Positions 1-9,062 of a stretch of DNA of 64,000 nt are shown here, piece by piece. Made by a program: the position numbers and the translations under genes. The DNA is taken from assembly GCF_005491205.1 (NCBI RefSeq), contig NZ_CP028035.1:1984001-2048000 (forward strand), written 5' to 3'. The DNA is from Nissabacter sp. SGAir0207. Its GTDB lineage: Bacteria; Pseudomonadota; Gammaproteobacteria; Enterobacterales; Enterobacteriaceae. How positions within the stretch are numbered: position 1 is the first letter of the stretch; every line of letters starts with the position of its first letter. The notes under the pieces were generated by a model, which worked only from the letters and a program-made list of their open reading frames with translations, made no database searches and was not told the origin of the DNA.

Positions 1-1952
1 TGCTTCAGCGCCGCCGCCTCAAAGGCGTCGGCGTCTTGCAGCGGCCCGCCAGCCGCCAGCGCGTGCCAGTGCATGTCCAGCAGCGCCGCCGCCAGCAGCT
101 CGGTCATCTCATAGCCCTTGTTAAAGGTGGTGGCGCGCTCAATCTTATCGCGCAACTCCTGCGGCATCGGTTTCTTGGTCTGGTAGTGGCGGGCATAGTG
201 GTTGAACACCTTGGGATCGTCCGCCCAGTGCTCATTGAACTGGGAGGGGAACTCCACGAAGTCGCGCGCGGTGTTGGTGCCGGAGAGCGACACATACTGC
301 TGGGCGGCGAAGATGCCGTGCAGCGCGTGGCCGAACTCGTGGAACATGGTGATCACGTCATCCCAAGCCAGCAACGCTGGCTGTCCCTCCGCCGGTTTGG
401 GGAAGTTGGCGACGTTGTAGACCACTGGCCGGGTACCGAGCAGCGTTGACTGGTCAACAAAGTTGCTCATCCACGCGCCGCCGCTCTTGTTGTCGCGCTT
501 GAAGTAGTCGGTGTAGAACAGCGCCAGCGACTTGCCCTTCTTGTCGAACACCTCATACACCTTGACGTCCGGGTGGTAGACCGGCAGATCCGGGCGCGCC
601 TTGAAGGTGATGCCATAGAGCAGCGTGGCGGCATAGAACACGCCATCCTCCAGCACGTTATCCAGCTCAAAGTAGGGTTTGATCTGGCTCTCATCCAGAT
701 CATATTTGGCCTTGCGCACCTGTTCGGCATAGTGCTGCCAGTCCCATGCCTCCAGCGTCATGTCCGGCTGCTGGCTCGCCATCTGCGCCTGAATATCCTG
801 CGCCTCGCGTTTCACCCGGTCGGTGGCGGCTGGCACGATGTTGTGCATGAACGCCAGCGCCGCCTCCGGGGTTTTCGCCATCTGGTCCTGCAATTTCCAC
901 GCGGCATAGGTCGGGAAGCCGAGCAGCTTCGCCTGCTGGCTGCGCACCTGCGCCAGCCGGGCGATCAGCAATCGGGTGTCGTTGGCATCGCCCCGCTCCG
1001 CGCGGTTCCAGGAGGCCTCAAACAGCGCCTGCCGGGTGGCGCGATCCTCCAGCGACTGCAACGCCGGCTGTTGGGTGGTGTTTTGCAGCACCAGTACCCA
1101 CTGACCCTCCAGGTTACGCGCCTTGGCCGCCTCCGCTGCCGCGGCCAGCTCCGCCTCGCTCAGCCCCGCCAGTTGCGCGGGGTCAGTCAACGCCAGCGCC
1201 CCGGCCTTGGTCGCCGCCAACAGCCGCTGGGTGAAGCGGGTGCTGAGGGTGGCCGCCTCCTGATTAAGCTGCTTGAGCTGCGCCTTGTCCGCATCGGAGA
1301 GTTGCGCGCCCGCCAGCACGAAGGATTGGCGCGTTACCTCCAGCAGGCGCAAATCCTCCGGCGCCAGCGACAGGCTCTCCCGCTGCTGGTAGAGGGTGTC
1401 GATGCGCTGGAACAGCGCGCTGTTGAGTTTGATGGTGTCATCCAGCGCCGCCAGCTGGGGCGAGATCTCCTCGTCCAGCGTTTGCAGGGCGTCACTGGTG
1501 TTGGCGGAGGTCATGGCGCTGAACACATTGTTCACCCGCCGCAGCAGTACGCCGCTGCGCTCCAGCGCCACCAGCGTGTTGTCGAAGGTGGGCGCGTCCG
1601 GGTTGCTGGCAATCTTCTCCACCTCCTCGGTTTTCTGGCGGATGCCCTCCAGCAGCGCCGGGCGGAAGTCGCCCTCTTTGATCTTGTCAAACAGCGGCGC
1701 TTCCATCGGCAACGTGCTGGCGCTGAAGAACGGATTCTCCAGCCGTTGCAGCACGGCGGTGGGCGACGAGGGGCTGGGCTGGTCGGTTGGCATGGCGGGC
1801 TCCTGTGGTGTGCTGGGGGCCGCCCCGGCCGGCAAGGCGCTGGTTCCCCAGCTTACCGCCAGCGCCAGCAGCGCCAGCCGGAAGCGGGAAACGGGACGGC
1901 AGAAGGTGGATGACAGCCGACGGCGCGGCAGATGGATAGATGGCCTGGACAT
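1..1952 (-). CDS. dcp: Peptidyl-dipeptidase Dcp (C-terminus cut by window edge)
   Basis: This is an M3-family zinc metallopeptidase that removes dipeptides from the C-terminus of peptides. About 650 residues are visible, and by comparison with the usual family length some 50-70 C-terminal residues lie left of position 1. The zinc motif HEFGH is at residues 538-542. The N-terminus has an arginine-rich stretch followed by a hydrophobic segment (around residues 24-45) ending in Ala-Ala, which looks like a signal peptide, so this form may be periplasmic. The start at 1952 is the first in-frame ATG after a GGGAGG ribosome site, although the spacing of about 10 bases is long. In E. coli the neighbour on this side is ydfG; here the purine cluster intervenes. 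Confidence 0.93.
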   Translation of the reverse strand, partial: MSRPSIHLPRRRLSSTFCRPVSRFRLALLALAVSWGTSALPAGAAPSTPQEPAMPTDQPSPSSPTAVLQRLENPFFSASTLPMEAPLFDKIKEGDFRPALLEGIRQKTEEVEKIASNPDAPTFDNTLVALERSGVLLRRVNNVFSAMTSANTSDALQTLDEEISPQLAALDDTIKLNSALFQRIDTLYQQRESLSLAPEDLRLLEVTRQSFVLAGAQLSDADKAQLKQLNQEAATLSTRFTQRLLAATKAGALALTDPAQLAGLSEAELAAAAEAAKARNLEGQWVLVLQNTTQQPALQSLEDRATRQALFEASWNRAERGDANDTRLLIARLAQVRSQQAKLLGFPTYAAWKLQDQMAKTPEAALAFMHNIVPAATDRVKREAQDIQAQMASQQPDMTLEAWDWQHYAEQVRKAKYDLDESQIKPYFELDNVLEDGVFYAATLLYGITFKARPDLPVYHPDVKVYEVFDKKGKSLALFYTDYFKRDNKSGGAWMSNFVDQSTLLGTRPVVYNVANFPKPAEGQPALLAWDDVITMFHEFGHALHGIFAAQQYVSLSGTNTARDFVEFPSQFNEHWADDPKVFNHYARHYQTKKPMPQELRDKIERATTFNKGYEMTELLAAALLDMHWHALAAGGPLQDADAFEAAALK

Positions 1953-2015
1953 GCGGATGACGCCTCCCTGTGGGCCGGCCACGCGCCGGCTAAGCTGCTG
2001 ATTCACGACCCCCTG

Positions 2016-2044
2016 AGCATAGGCGGCATTGCCCCGGTCGGCAA
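2016..2044 (-). promoter_or_regulatory. Predicted sigma-70 promoter of dcp
   Basis: On the minus strand TTGCCG (2039-2044) is followed, after a 17-base spacer, by TATGCT (2016-2021). Both hexamers match four of six consensus bases, and the start codon of dcp lies about 65 bases downstream. This suggests dcp is transcribed independently of the xdh genes. Confidence 0.5.
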
Positions 2045-2070
2045 AATGGCGTGCTGTTTTTTGCGAGGCA

Positions 2071-2868
2071 TTACCCAGTAATCGTGGGCGGCGTGGGCGC
2101 GCCGGACTGGTAGCAGGCGATGATCTCACCGGCGATGGCGACGGCGATCTCCGCCGGCAGTTTGCCCGTCACGTCCGGCAGCCCGACCGGGCAGCGCATC
2201 CGCTGCAACTGCGCCGCGCTGAACCCCTTGCCGCTGAGGCGGTAGTCAAAGCGCTTGCGCTTGGTGGCCGAGCCAATCAGGCCGAAGTAGCGGAAATCGC
2301 CGCGCCGCAAAATCTGTTCGCTGAGCGCCAGATCGAGCTGGTGGTCATGGGTCAGCACCACGATGTAGCTCTCCGGCGGCAGCAGCCGCACCTCATCCAG
2401 CGGCTCCTCCGCCACCCGCTGCTCCACGCCGGGCAGCGGCGGCGGGAATTCCGCCGCGCGCCCATCGATCCAGCGGATGCGGCACGGCAGGGTCGCGAGG
2501 ATCGACACCAGCGCGCGGCCCACGTGCCCGGCTCCAAACACCGCCACCAGCGGCTGGGGGCGCAGCAGTGGCTCAAACAGCAGTGTGGCACTGCCGCCGC
2601 AGCACTGCCCGAGCCGCGCCCCGAGCGGGAAGCGCTCGAGCCGGCTCTCCGCCTGCCCGGCCTGCAACAGCTCGCGCGCAATGGCGATGGCGCGGAACTC
2701 CAGATTGCCGCCGCCAATGGTGTGGTAGTGGCGTTCCGCCGTGATCAGCATCTTGCTGCCGCTATCACGCGGCGTGGAGCCAAGATGCTCCGCCACCGTC
2801 ACCAGCACGCAGGATTCGCCGCGCCGTTGCAGTTCGCTTAGGGTGGTGATCCACTCATCGTGTCGCAT
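2071..2868 (-). CDS. xdhC: Xanthine dehydrogenase accessory protein XdhC
   Basis: XdhC-family proteins bind molybdenum cofactor and insert the sulfurated form into xanthine dehydrogenase. The 265-residue product has the N-terminal XdhC/CoxI region (STPRDSGSKML, HTIGGGNLE), a GQCCGGS motif, and a C-terminal Rossmann-like part (VAVFGAGHVGRAL, then YFGLIGSATKRKRF). I placed the start at 2868 because AAGGGGAG precedes that ATG at good distance. An upstream in-frame ATG at 2898 lies inside xdhB and has no ribosome site. The start overlaps the end of xdhB by about 14 bases, so translation is probably coupled. It is the last gene of the xdhABC unit. Confidence 0.93.
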   Translation of the reverse strand: MRHDEWITTLSELQRRGESCVLVTVAEHLGSTPRDSGSKMLITAERHYHTIGGGNLEFRAIAIARELLQAGQAESRLERFPLGARLGQCCGGSATLLFEPLLRPQPLVAVFGAGHVGRALVSILATLPCRIRWIDGRAAEFPPPLPGVEQRVAEEPLDEVRLLPPESYIVVLTHDHQLDLALSEQILRRGDFRYFGLIGSATKRKRFDYRLSGKGFSAAQLQRMRCPVGLPDVTGKLPAEIAVAIAGEIIACYQSGAPTPPTITG

Positions 2869-5248
2869 CGGCTGGCTCCCCTTCCGTGACGTTGTCACGC
2901 TGCTGTTGCATCGCCATCACGCCCATCAGTACCCGCTCTGGCGTGGCCGGGGCATCCACTGGCGGCTGGTGGCGGTAATCAGCCACCGAGGCGACCGCAT
3001 CCTTCAGCGCGCACCAGACGGCGATGCCGAGCATAAAGGGCGGTTCGCCGACCGCCTTGGAGTGGAACACCGTCTCCTCCGGGTTTTTGCGGTTCTCCAC
3101 CAGCCGGACGCGCAGATCCGCCGGTACATCGCCCATTGCCGGAATTTTGTAGCTGGCCGGGCCGCGCGTCAGCAACTGCCCCTGTTCGCCCCACACCAGC
3201 TCTTCACAAGTGAGCCAGCCCATGCCCTGCACAAAGCCGCCCTCCACCTGGCCGATGTCTATCGCCGGGTTAAGCGAGTCGCCGACGTCATGCAGCAGGT
3301 CGGCGCGCAGCAGCCGGTACTCGCCGGTCAGGGTGTCAATCACCACTTCGGCACAGGCCATGCCGTAGCTGTAGTAGTAGAACGGGTGACCAGCGGCCTT
3401 GCTGCGGTCGTAGAAGATTTTTGGCGTGCGGTAGTAGCCGGTGCTGGCCAGCGATACCTGATGGAAGTGCGCCAGCCGCGCCACCTCGGCGAAGCTGTAG
3501 TAGTGGCCTTTGGCGCACACCACGCCGTTGCGGAACACAATCTCCGCCTCTTGCGCCTGATGGATCGCCATCAGCATCGTCACCAGCCGCTGCTTGATGG
3601 TCTCGGCGGCATTCTGCGCCGCCTTGCCGTTGAGATCGGTGCCGGAGGAGGCGGCGGTCGGCGAGGTGTTCGGCACCTTGCCGGTGTCAGTCGCCGTCAC
3701 CTGGATGGTGCTGATATCTACCTGGAACACCTCGGCCACCACCTGCGCCACCTTGGTGTTCAGCCCTTGCCCCATCTCCGTGCCGCCGTGGTTGAGCTGG
3801 ATGCTGCCATCGGTGTAGACCAGCACCAGCGCCCCGCCCTGATTGAGGAAACTGGCAGTGAAGGAGATGCCGAACTTGACCGGCGTCAGCGCCAGCCCGC
3901 GCTTGAGCACCGGGCTGACGGCGTTGAAGGCGCTGATCTCGGCGCGGCGCGCGGCATAGCCAGCGCTGAGCGCCAGCTCATCGGTCATCTCATGCAGCAG
4001 GTTCTGCTCCACGGTCTGGTAGTAGGGCGTGACGTCGCGCCCCGGCCCGCCGTAGTAGTTGGTGCGGCGCACCGCCAGCGGGTCGAGGCCGGTTTCGCGC
4101 GCGAGGTGATCCATGATGTTCTCAATCGCCAGCATCCCCTGTGGGCCGCCAAAGCCACGGTAGGCGGTGTTGGAGGCGAGGTGGGTTTTGCAGCGGTGGC
4201 CGGTGATGGTGACGTCGCCCAGATAGTAGGCGTTGTCGGCGTGGAACATCGCCCGATCCACGATCGAGCCGGAGAGGTCGAGCGAGTAGCCGCAGTTGGC
4301 GGCCAACTCAATTTCGATGCCGTGGATCAGGCCACGGTCGTCAAAGCCCACCTCATAGCGCACATAGAACGGGTGGCGTTTGCCGGTCATTAGCATGTCA
4401 TCCTCACGCGCCAGCCGCATCTTGGCGGGCCGGCCGGTGAGCCGCGCCGCCAGCGCCGCGTGGCAGGCGGTGGCGGCGGCCTGCGTCTCCTTGCCACCGA
4501 AGCCGCCGCCCATCCGCCGCATGTCAATCACCACTTTGTGCATCGGCAGGTTGAGCACCGAGCCGACCAGTTTCTGCACCTCGGTCGGGTTCTGGGTCGA
4601 GCTATAGACCAGCACGCTGCCATCCTCGCCCGGCATCACCGAGGCGATCTGCGTCTCCAGGTAGAAGTGCTCCTGCCCACCAATGTGCAGCTCACCGCTC
4701 AGGCGACGTGGCGCGGCGGCCAGCGCCGCCGCCGAGTCACCGCGCCGGTGCTGGTGGCTCTCCTCCACCAGATGCCCCTGCGCCAGCGCCTGCCGGACGT
4801 CAAAAATCGCCGGCAGCGCGCGGTACTCAACAACCGCCGCCGCGGCGGCCTGCCGCGCCACCTGCGGATCCTCTGCCGCCACCACCAGCACCACCTGGCC
4901 GAGGTACTCCACCTTGCCCTCGGCATAGAGCGGATCGCCGTGGGTCAGCGGCGCGATGTCATTGTCGCCCGGCACATCCTCGGCGGTGAAGACCCGCACC
5001 ACGCCGGGGAAGGCGTAGCACGGCGTCACGTCGATGCGCACAATCTCGGCGTGCGCCATCTCGCTCAGCCGCGGCGCAAGGTGCAACTGGTGGGGAAACT
5101 CCGGGCGGTCATCGATGTAGACCGCCTCGCCGGTGACGTGCTTCTCGGCGCTCTCATGCTTGTGGCTGCGCCCGACGCCACGGTTCAGATCGGCGCGGAA
5201 GCGCGCCTCCATCTCCTGCTGGCTCATCGCCGGTTTGATTTTAGACAT
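2855..5248 (-). CDS. xdhB: Xanthine dehydrogenase, molybdopterin-binding subunit XdhB
   Basis: This 797-residue protein is the large catalytic subunit of a two-subunit xanthine dehydrogenase, oxidising hypoxanthine and xanthine to urate in the cytoplasm. The N-terminal a/b hammerhead domain begins near residue 30 (HVTGEAVYIDD). The molybdopterin-binding part shows GGGFGGKE, AYRGFGGPQGM and, near the C-terminus, VGEPPFML with the catalytic glutamate of the family. Its start overlaps the end of xdhA by eight bases. The length matches bacterial XdhB of the Rhodobacter type. Confidence 0.96.
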   Translation of the reverse strand: MSKIKPAMSQQEMEARFRADLNRGVGRSHKHESAEKHVTGEAVYIDDRPEFPHQLHLAPRLSEMAHAEIVRIDVTPCYAFPGVVRVFTAEDVPGDNDIAPLTHGDPLYAEGKVEYLGQVVLVVAAEDPQVARQAAAAAVVEYRALPAIFDVRQALAQGHLVEESHQHRRGDSAAALAAAPRRLSGELHIGGQEHFYLETQIASVMPGEDGSVLVYSSTQNPTEVQKLVGSVLNLPMHKVVIDMRRMGGGFGGKETQAAATACHAALAARLTGRPAKMRLAREDDMLMTGKRHPFYVRYEVGFDDRGLIHGIEIELAANCGYSLDLSGSIVDRAMFHADNAYYLGDVTITGHRCKTHLASNTAYRGFGGPQGMLAIENIMDHLARETGLDPLAVRRTNYYGGPGRDVTPYYQTVEQNLLHEMTDELALSAGYAARRAEISAFNAVSPVLKRGLALTPVKFGISFTASFLNQGGALVLVYTDGSIQLNHGGTEMGQGLNTKVAQVVAEVFQVDISTIQVTATDTGKVPNTSPTAASSGTDLNGKAAQNAAETIKQRLVTMLMAIHQAQEAEIVFRNGVVCAKGHYYSFAEVARLAHFHQVSLASTGYYRTPKIFYDRSKAAGHPFYYYSYGMACAEVVIDTLTGEYRLLRADLLHDVGDSLNPAIDIGQVEGGFVQGMGWLTCEELVWGEQGQLLTRGPASYKIPAMGDVPADLRVRLVENRKNPEETVFHSKAVGEPPFMLGIAVWCALKDAVASVADYRHQPPVDAPATPERVLMGVMAMQQQRDNVTEGEPADATR
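2886..2898. other. matS site (MatP binding), copy 1
   Basis: The 13 bases GTGACGTTGTCAC match the matS consensus GTGACRNYGTCAC at every position. The site lies in the 3' end of xdhB. In Enterobacterales MatP binds such sites to organise the terminus macrodomain. Confidence 0.75.
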
Positions 5249-6677
5249 AGTCAGTCACCGTGATTGGCTGCTGGGGCGCAGCGAGTTCGAAGAAGTAACG
5301 GCGCAGCAAATTTTGCGCCACCTGCAACCGGTAGCCACTGCCAGCGCGGAAATCGCTGATCGGGGTGAAGTCCTGCGCCAGCGCGCGGCAGGCCAGCTCG
5401 ACGGTCGCGGCCCGCCACGGCTGCCCCACCAGCGCCTGTTCGGCGGCGCGCGCCCGTGCCGGGGTGGCGGCCATGCCGCCGTAGGCCAGCCGCGCGCCCT
5501 GCACCATGCCCTCGCGGATGTCGAGGCAGAGGGCGGCGCACACCGTGGAGATGTCATCCTCCAGCCGTTTCGAGACTTTATAGACGCGCAGTGCTGGCGG
5601 GTGCGCGGCGGGCGGCAGTGGGATCTCGATGCGTTCAATGAATTCGCCGGGTTGCAGCGCGGTCTGGCGGTAGCCAAGGAAGAACGCCTCCAGCGGCAAT
5701 ACGCGTGCCACCGCCCCACGCCGCAGGTGCAGCGACGCGCCGAGCGCCAGCAGCACCGGGGCGGCATCGCCAATCGGTGAGGCGTTCGCCAGACTGCCGC
5801 CAAGGGTGCCAAGGTTGCGGATCTGCTGTGAGGCGAAGCGCCCAAGCAGCGCGGCGAAGGCCGGGAAGTGGCCCGCCAGCGCTGGCTGGCAATCAGTGAG
5901 CGACGCGGCCGCGCCCAGAGAGAGGTGGGTGGCTGAGCAGCTAATGGCGCGCAGTTCCGCCACCTGCCCCAGCGCAATCAAGCGCGGAAAACGCCGGTTG
6001 CGCTGGGTGATCTCCAGCACCAGATCGGTGCCGCCCGCCACCAGCCGCGCTTCCGGGTCAGCCTGATAGGCGGCGGCCAGCGCCGCCAGCGAGGTGGGCA
6101 TGTCGCAGCGCGCCGCACTTGATGCCAGCTCGCGAGCGGGCTGAGCGGCCAGCGCCTGCAATTGCGCCAGCGTCTGCGCCTCCGCGCGGTCAAACTGATC
6201 CTCCAGCGCCCGCTGGGCCGGGCGCATCGCGCGCTCGGCGGCGTCAGCAATCGGCCGGTAGCCGGTGCAGCGGCAGAGGTTGCCCGCCAGTGCTTCCTTC
6301 GGTTCGCCCCCCTGCTTTTGCAGCGCAAACAGCGACATCACAAAACCCGGCGTACAGAAGCCGCACTGGGAGGCGTGGCAATCGACCATCGCCTGCTGCA
6401 CCGGGTGCAGGCGGTCACGCTGCTTCAAGTCCTCCACGGTGATCAGTTGCTTGCCATCCAGCGCGGACATCAGCGTCATGCAGGCGTTGGCGGTGCGGTA
6501 GCGCAGCCGGTCGCCCGCCGGTTCCGCCAGCACCACGGTACAGGCACCACAGTCGCCGGAGGCGCAGCCCTCTTTGGTGCCGCAGCGCTGCTGGCTGCGG
6601 CGCAGCCAGGTCAGCACCGTGGTGTTGGGGTCCAGCTGCTCGGTATGCAGGCGTTGGTTTAGCAGGAATTGAATCAT
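5241..6677 (-). CDS. xdhA: Xanthine dehydrogenase, FAD/iron-sulfur subunit XdhA
   Basis: This 478-residue subunit passes electrons from the molybdenum site to FAD and NAD. The first [2Fe-2S] cluster is bound by Cys38, Cys43, Cys46 and Cys66, and the second by Cys105, Cys108, Cys135 and Cys137 (CGFC and CRC motifs). The FAD domain follows from about residue 190, with VAGGTDL and LGTLGGSLANASP. I chose the ATG at 6677 because GAGGAT lies eight bases upstream; an ATG six codons earlier has no such site. It heads the xdhA-xdhB-xdhC unit, where adjacent genes overlap. Confidence 0.95.
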   Translation of the reverse strand: MIQFLLNQRLHTEQLDPNTTVLTWLRRSQQRCGTKEGCASGDCGACTVVLAEPAGDRLRYRTANACMTLMSALDGKQLITVEDLKQRDRLHPVQQAMVDCHASQCGFCTPGFVMSLFALQKQGGEPKEALAGNLCRCTGYRPIADAAERAMRPAQRALEDQFDRAEAQTLAQLQALAAQPARELASSAARCDMPTSLAALAAAYQADPEARLVAGGTDLVLEITQRNRRFPRLIALGQVAELRAISCSATHLSLGAAASLTDCQPALAGHFPAFAALLGRFASQQIRNLGTLGGSLANASPIGDAAPVLLALGASLHLRRGAVARVLPLEAFFLGYRQTALQPGEFIERIEIPLPPAAHPPALRVYKVSKRLEDDISTVCAALCLDIREGMVQGARLAYGGMAATPARARAAEQALVGQPWRAATVELACRALAQDFTPISDFRAGSGYRLQVAQNLLRRYFFELAAPQQPITVTDYV

Positions 6678-6734
6678 GGTGGCGATCCTCGGCACGGTGC
6701 GCCGCCTGTGCGGCGCTTACCTAGTAAGCATGGC

Positions 6735-6761
6735 TGACCATTTGATTTGTACAACTGGTCA
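6735..6761. promoter_or_regulatory. Candidate operator of the RutR-like TetR regulator
   Basis: The inverted repeat TGACCA-N15-TGGTCA lies between tetR and xdhA. Its arms match the half-sites of the E. coli RutR operator (TTGACCA/TGGTCAA), although RutR sites have a two-base spacer. The palindrome TTGTACAA (6747-6754) sits inside. Location and half-sites suggest local control of xdhABC; the assignment is inferred. Confidence 0.45.
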
Positions 6762-6807
6762 AATAATGCTGATTAACTAAGCAAGTTCAGTGCCAGAATC
6801 GCCGGTA

Positions 6808-7437
6808 CTAGGAGGCCGTGGTGGGCAGGCAGCCGCGCAGCACCAGTTCGGTCACTTCGCGGATGATGTGCTCCTGGGTGGCGGGAGCCGCGTCGGTGTC
6901 GTGGTACATGTGTTTCACCTGCACCGCGAAGTCGGCGTAGTACTGGGTGATCGCCCAGATGTGCATGATGAACAGCCGCGCATCCAGCGGGCGTAGCGCC
7001 CCCTGCGCAATCCACTGGTTGATCAGCTGCTCCTTGCGCAGGATGTTCTCGCGCGCCTGCGGCCAGTACTTTTCCAGATAGTGGCCGCCCGCCAGCACCT
7101 CGCTGGTGAAGATGCGCGACAGCGCTGGCTGGGTGAAGGAGAAGTGCAGCTTGTTGCGGATGTAGCGGCTGAGCACCGCCTGCGGCTCGGTCAGGGCGTC
7201 GTCGAAGCGGATGATCTCCGCCCAGGCCGCCAGCACCCGTTGCAGCAGCTCCTCATACAGCTCCTCCTTGCCCTGGATGTAGTAGTGGAGCTGGGTCTTT
7301 TTCATTCCGGCGCGCTGGGCGATGGCTTGGGTGGTCGCCCCGGCAAAGCCCTTCTCACTGAATTCGCTGATGGCCGCGTGGCGGATCGCCTCCAGCATCT
7401 GCTCGCGCCGCCCACGGCCATTGGTTTCACTGTTCAT
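6808..7437 (-). CDS. TetR-family regulator, RutR-like
   Basis: This 209-residue protein has an N-terminal TetR helix-turn-helix (residues 12-60, with GATTQAIAQRAGMKKTQLHY) and a C-terminal domain resembling RutR, the pyrimidine-responsive regulator of E. coli. It lies in the same direction between guaD and xdhA, which makes it the probable local sensor of purine degradation. The ligand cannot be read from the sequence. No strong ribosome site precedes the ATG, so the start is less certain than the frame. A dyad upstream of xdhA resembles its likely operator. Confidence 0.85.
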   Translation of the reverse strand: MNSETNGRGRREQMLEAIRHAAISEFSEKGFAGATTQAIAQRAGMKKTQLHYYIQGKEELYEELLQRVLAAWAEIIRFDDALTEPQAVLSRYIRNKLHFSFTQPALSRIFTSEVLAGGHYLEKYWPQARENILRKEQLINQWIAQGALRPLDARLFIMHIWAITQYYADFAVQVKHMYHDTDAAPATQEHIIREVTELVLRGCLPTTAS

Positions 7438-7515
7438 TGGTGGTGCGTGATCCCTGCAAGTTGCCTCATGGTGGGGCGAACCGGCTGCGCACCCCTGCCG
7501 GCAGTGTAGCGGGGA

Positions 7516-8832
7516 TTATTCACCGGCGCGATAGACCGGCGCGCCATTCACCCAGGTGGCGTGAATGTTGCGATCATCACCGAGCGTCATCAGCACAAAC
7601 AGTTTCTCCGCCAGGGTGCCGCTGTTGGCGGCGCGCAGCCGTTGCAGCGGCGTCGCCTGGCTGTCGAGCACCACGAAATCCGCCTCCTTGCCCGGCTCGA
7701 AGTTCCCGATCTTCTCCTCCAGATGCAGGGCGCGTGCGCCGCCCAGCGTGGCGTGGTAGAACGCCTCAAAGGCCGACAGCCGGTACTGCTGCAACTGCCC
7801 CACCTTGTACGCCTCCCCCAGCGTCGAGAGGATGCTGAAGGTGGTGCCCGCGCCGATATCACTGCCGATGCCCACCCGCACCTGCATTTCCCACGCCTTT
7901 TTCAGCCGGAACAGCCCACTGCCGAGGAACAGGTTGGAGGTGGGACAGAAAGCAATCGAGGAGCCAGTGTGCGCCATGCAGGCCCACTCATGCTCATCCA
8001 GATGCAGGCAGTGGGCAAACACGCTCTTTTTGCCGGTCAGCCCGTAGTCATGGTAGACGCCGAGGTAGTGGGCATGATCCGGGTAGAGCGCGCGCACCCA
8101 CGCCACTTCATCACTGTTCTCACTGAGGTGGGTGTGCACCCAGGTATCCGGGAACTCCTCGCGCAGCCGGCGCACGGCGGTCAGCAACTCCGGGGAAGAG
8201 GTCGGCACAAAGCGTGGCGTCAGGGCGTAGCCAAGCCGCCCGCGCCCATGCCAGCGGCGGATCAGTTCACGCGTCTGCTGGTAACTGGTGTCGGCATCCT
8301 CCAGCAACCCCTCCGGCGCGTTGCGATCCATCATCACCTTGCCAGCGATCAGGCGCATCTGGTGGGCGTCCGCCTCGGTAAACAGCGCCTCCACCGACTG
8401 CGGGTGGACGGTGCCGAACACCAGCGCGGTGGTGGTGCCATTCGCCAGCAATTGGCGGATGAAGAAGCGCGACATCTCCGCCGAGTGCGTTGGGCAGTGG
8501 TACTGCGCCTCCGTTGGGAAGGTGTAGCTCTTCAGCCACTCCAGCAACTGCTCGCCATAGGCCCCGACCATCTCGGTCTGCGGGTAGTGGATGTGGGTGT
8601 CGATAAAACCGGGCACAATCAGTTTCCCGCGGTAATCCTCCACCGGCGTGCCGGCTGGCAGCCGCGCCTGCGCCGCCTGCCACGGGCCGAGCCAGACAAT
8701 CCGCCCCTCCTCCAGCAGCAGCGCGCCATCCTCGATATAGCGCACCCGGTCAGCGATCTCTTCGGGTCGGCTGGCGCAGCCGGTCAGGTCAAAAAAGTTG
8801 CCGCGAATGGCGCGGGTGACAGTCTGGTTCAT
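7516..8832 (-). CDS. guaD: Guanine deaminase
   Basis: The enzyme converts guanine to xanthine, the substrate of the XdhAB complex encoded next to it. The 438-residue amidohydrolase has the metal-binding HIH motif at residues 80-82, HTHLSEN at 233-239, His274 (VFAH), the guanine-deaminase signature PTSNLFLGSG near 298-307, and Asp325 (GIGSD). Length and motifs match E. coli GuaD. It is the first gene of the leftward purine cluster, with 78 bases to tetR. A sigma-54 type promoter lies 55 bases upstream, so nitrogen control is likely. Confidence 0.96.
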   Translation of the reverse strand: MNQTVTRAIRGNFFDLTGCASRPEEIADRVRYIEDGALLLEEGRIVWLGPWQAAQARLPAGTPVEDYRGKLIVPGFIDTHIHYPQTEMVGAYGEQLLEWLKSYTFPTEAQYHCPTHSAEMSRFFIRQLLANGTTTALVFGTVHPQSVEALFTEADAHQMRLIAGKVMMDRNAPEGLLEDADTSYQQTRELIRRWHGRGRLGYALTPRFVPTSSPELLTAVRRLREEFPDTWVHTHLSENSDEVAWVRALYPDHAHYLGVYHDYGLTGKKSVFAHCLHLDEHEWACMAHTGSSIAFCPTSNLFLGSGLFRLKKAWEMQVRVGIGSDIGAGTTFSILSTLGEAYKVGQLQQYRLSAFEAFYHATLGGARALHLEEKIGNFEPGKEADFVVLDSQATPLQRLRAANSGTLAEKLFVLMTLGDDRNIHATWVNGAPVYRAGE

Positions 8833-8886
8833 GATGACGCCCTTCTTGTTGTTATGGTCATGGTTGAGTATGGTTCATCTTTCCCC

Positions 8887-8902
8887 AGCAAGCGTTATGC
8901 CA
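8887..8902 (-). promoter_or_regulatory. Sigma-54 (-24/-12) promoter of guaD
   Basis: On the minus strand TGGCATAACGCTTGCT fits the RpoN consensus TGGCACGNNNNTTGCW: TGGCA, six bases, TTGCT. The predicted start of transcription near 8876 leaves a leader of about 44 bases before guaD. RpoN control would fit use of purines as a nitrogen source. Confidence 0.65.
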
Positions 8903-9015
8903 CCTCCGCCCTTCTCTTTTCATCTCATTGAAAAACAAGCTTTAACTGCCTGAACGCCGGTGCGGCCGGAGGCACTTTTCAGACAAGCTGGGCAATGGAT
9001 GGGAATCAACCATAA

Positions 9016-9031
9016 ACGCAACCGTTTGCAA
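9016..9031. promoter_or_regulatory. PurR-like operator
   Basis: ACGCAACCGTTTGCAA matches 14 of 16 positions of the PurR box ACGCAAACGTTTNCNT. It is centred about 148 bases upstream of the predicted guaD start site and 225 bases before the rightward promoter. Which gene it serves is not clear. Confidence 0.5.
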
Positions 9032-9062
9032 TTTGGCGCGGGCCGCGCTGCCCGCTTAATGC

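Noticed and set aside
573..1913. Plus-strand 446-codon open frame opposite dcp
   Set aside because: Its translation is Arg/Gln/Leu-rich low complexity with no family likeness. It is the antisense of a GC-rich gene whose product has the complete M3 metallopeptidase pattern.
2741..4393. Plus-strand 550-codon frame opposite xdhB
   Set aside because: It is a codon-bias shadow of xdhB, rich in His/Arg/Val, without ribosome site or recognisable domain.
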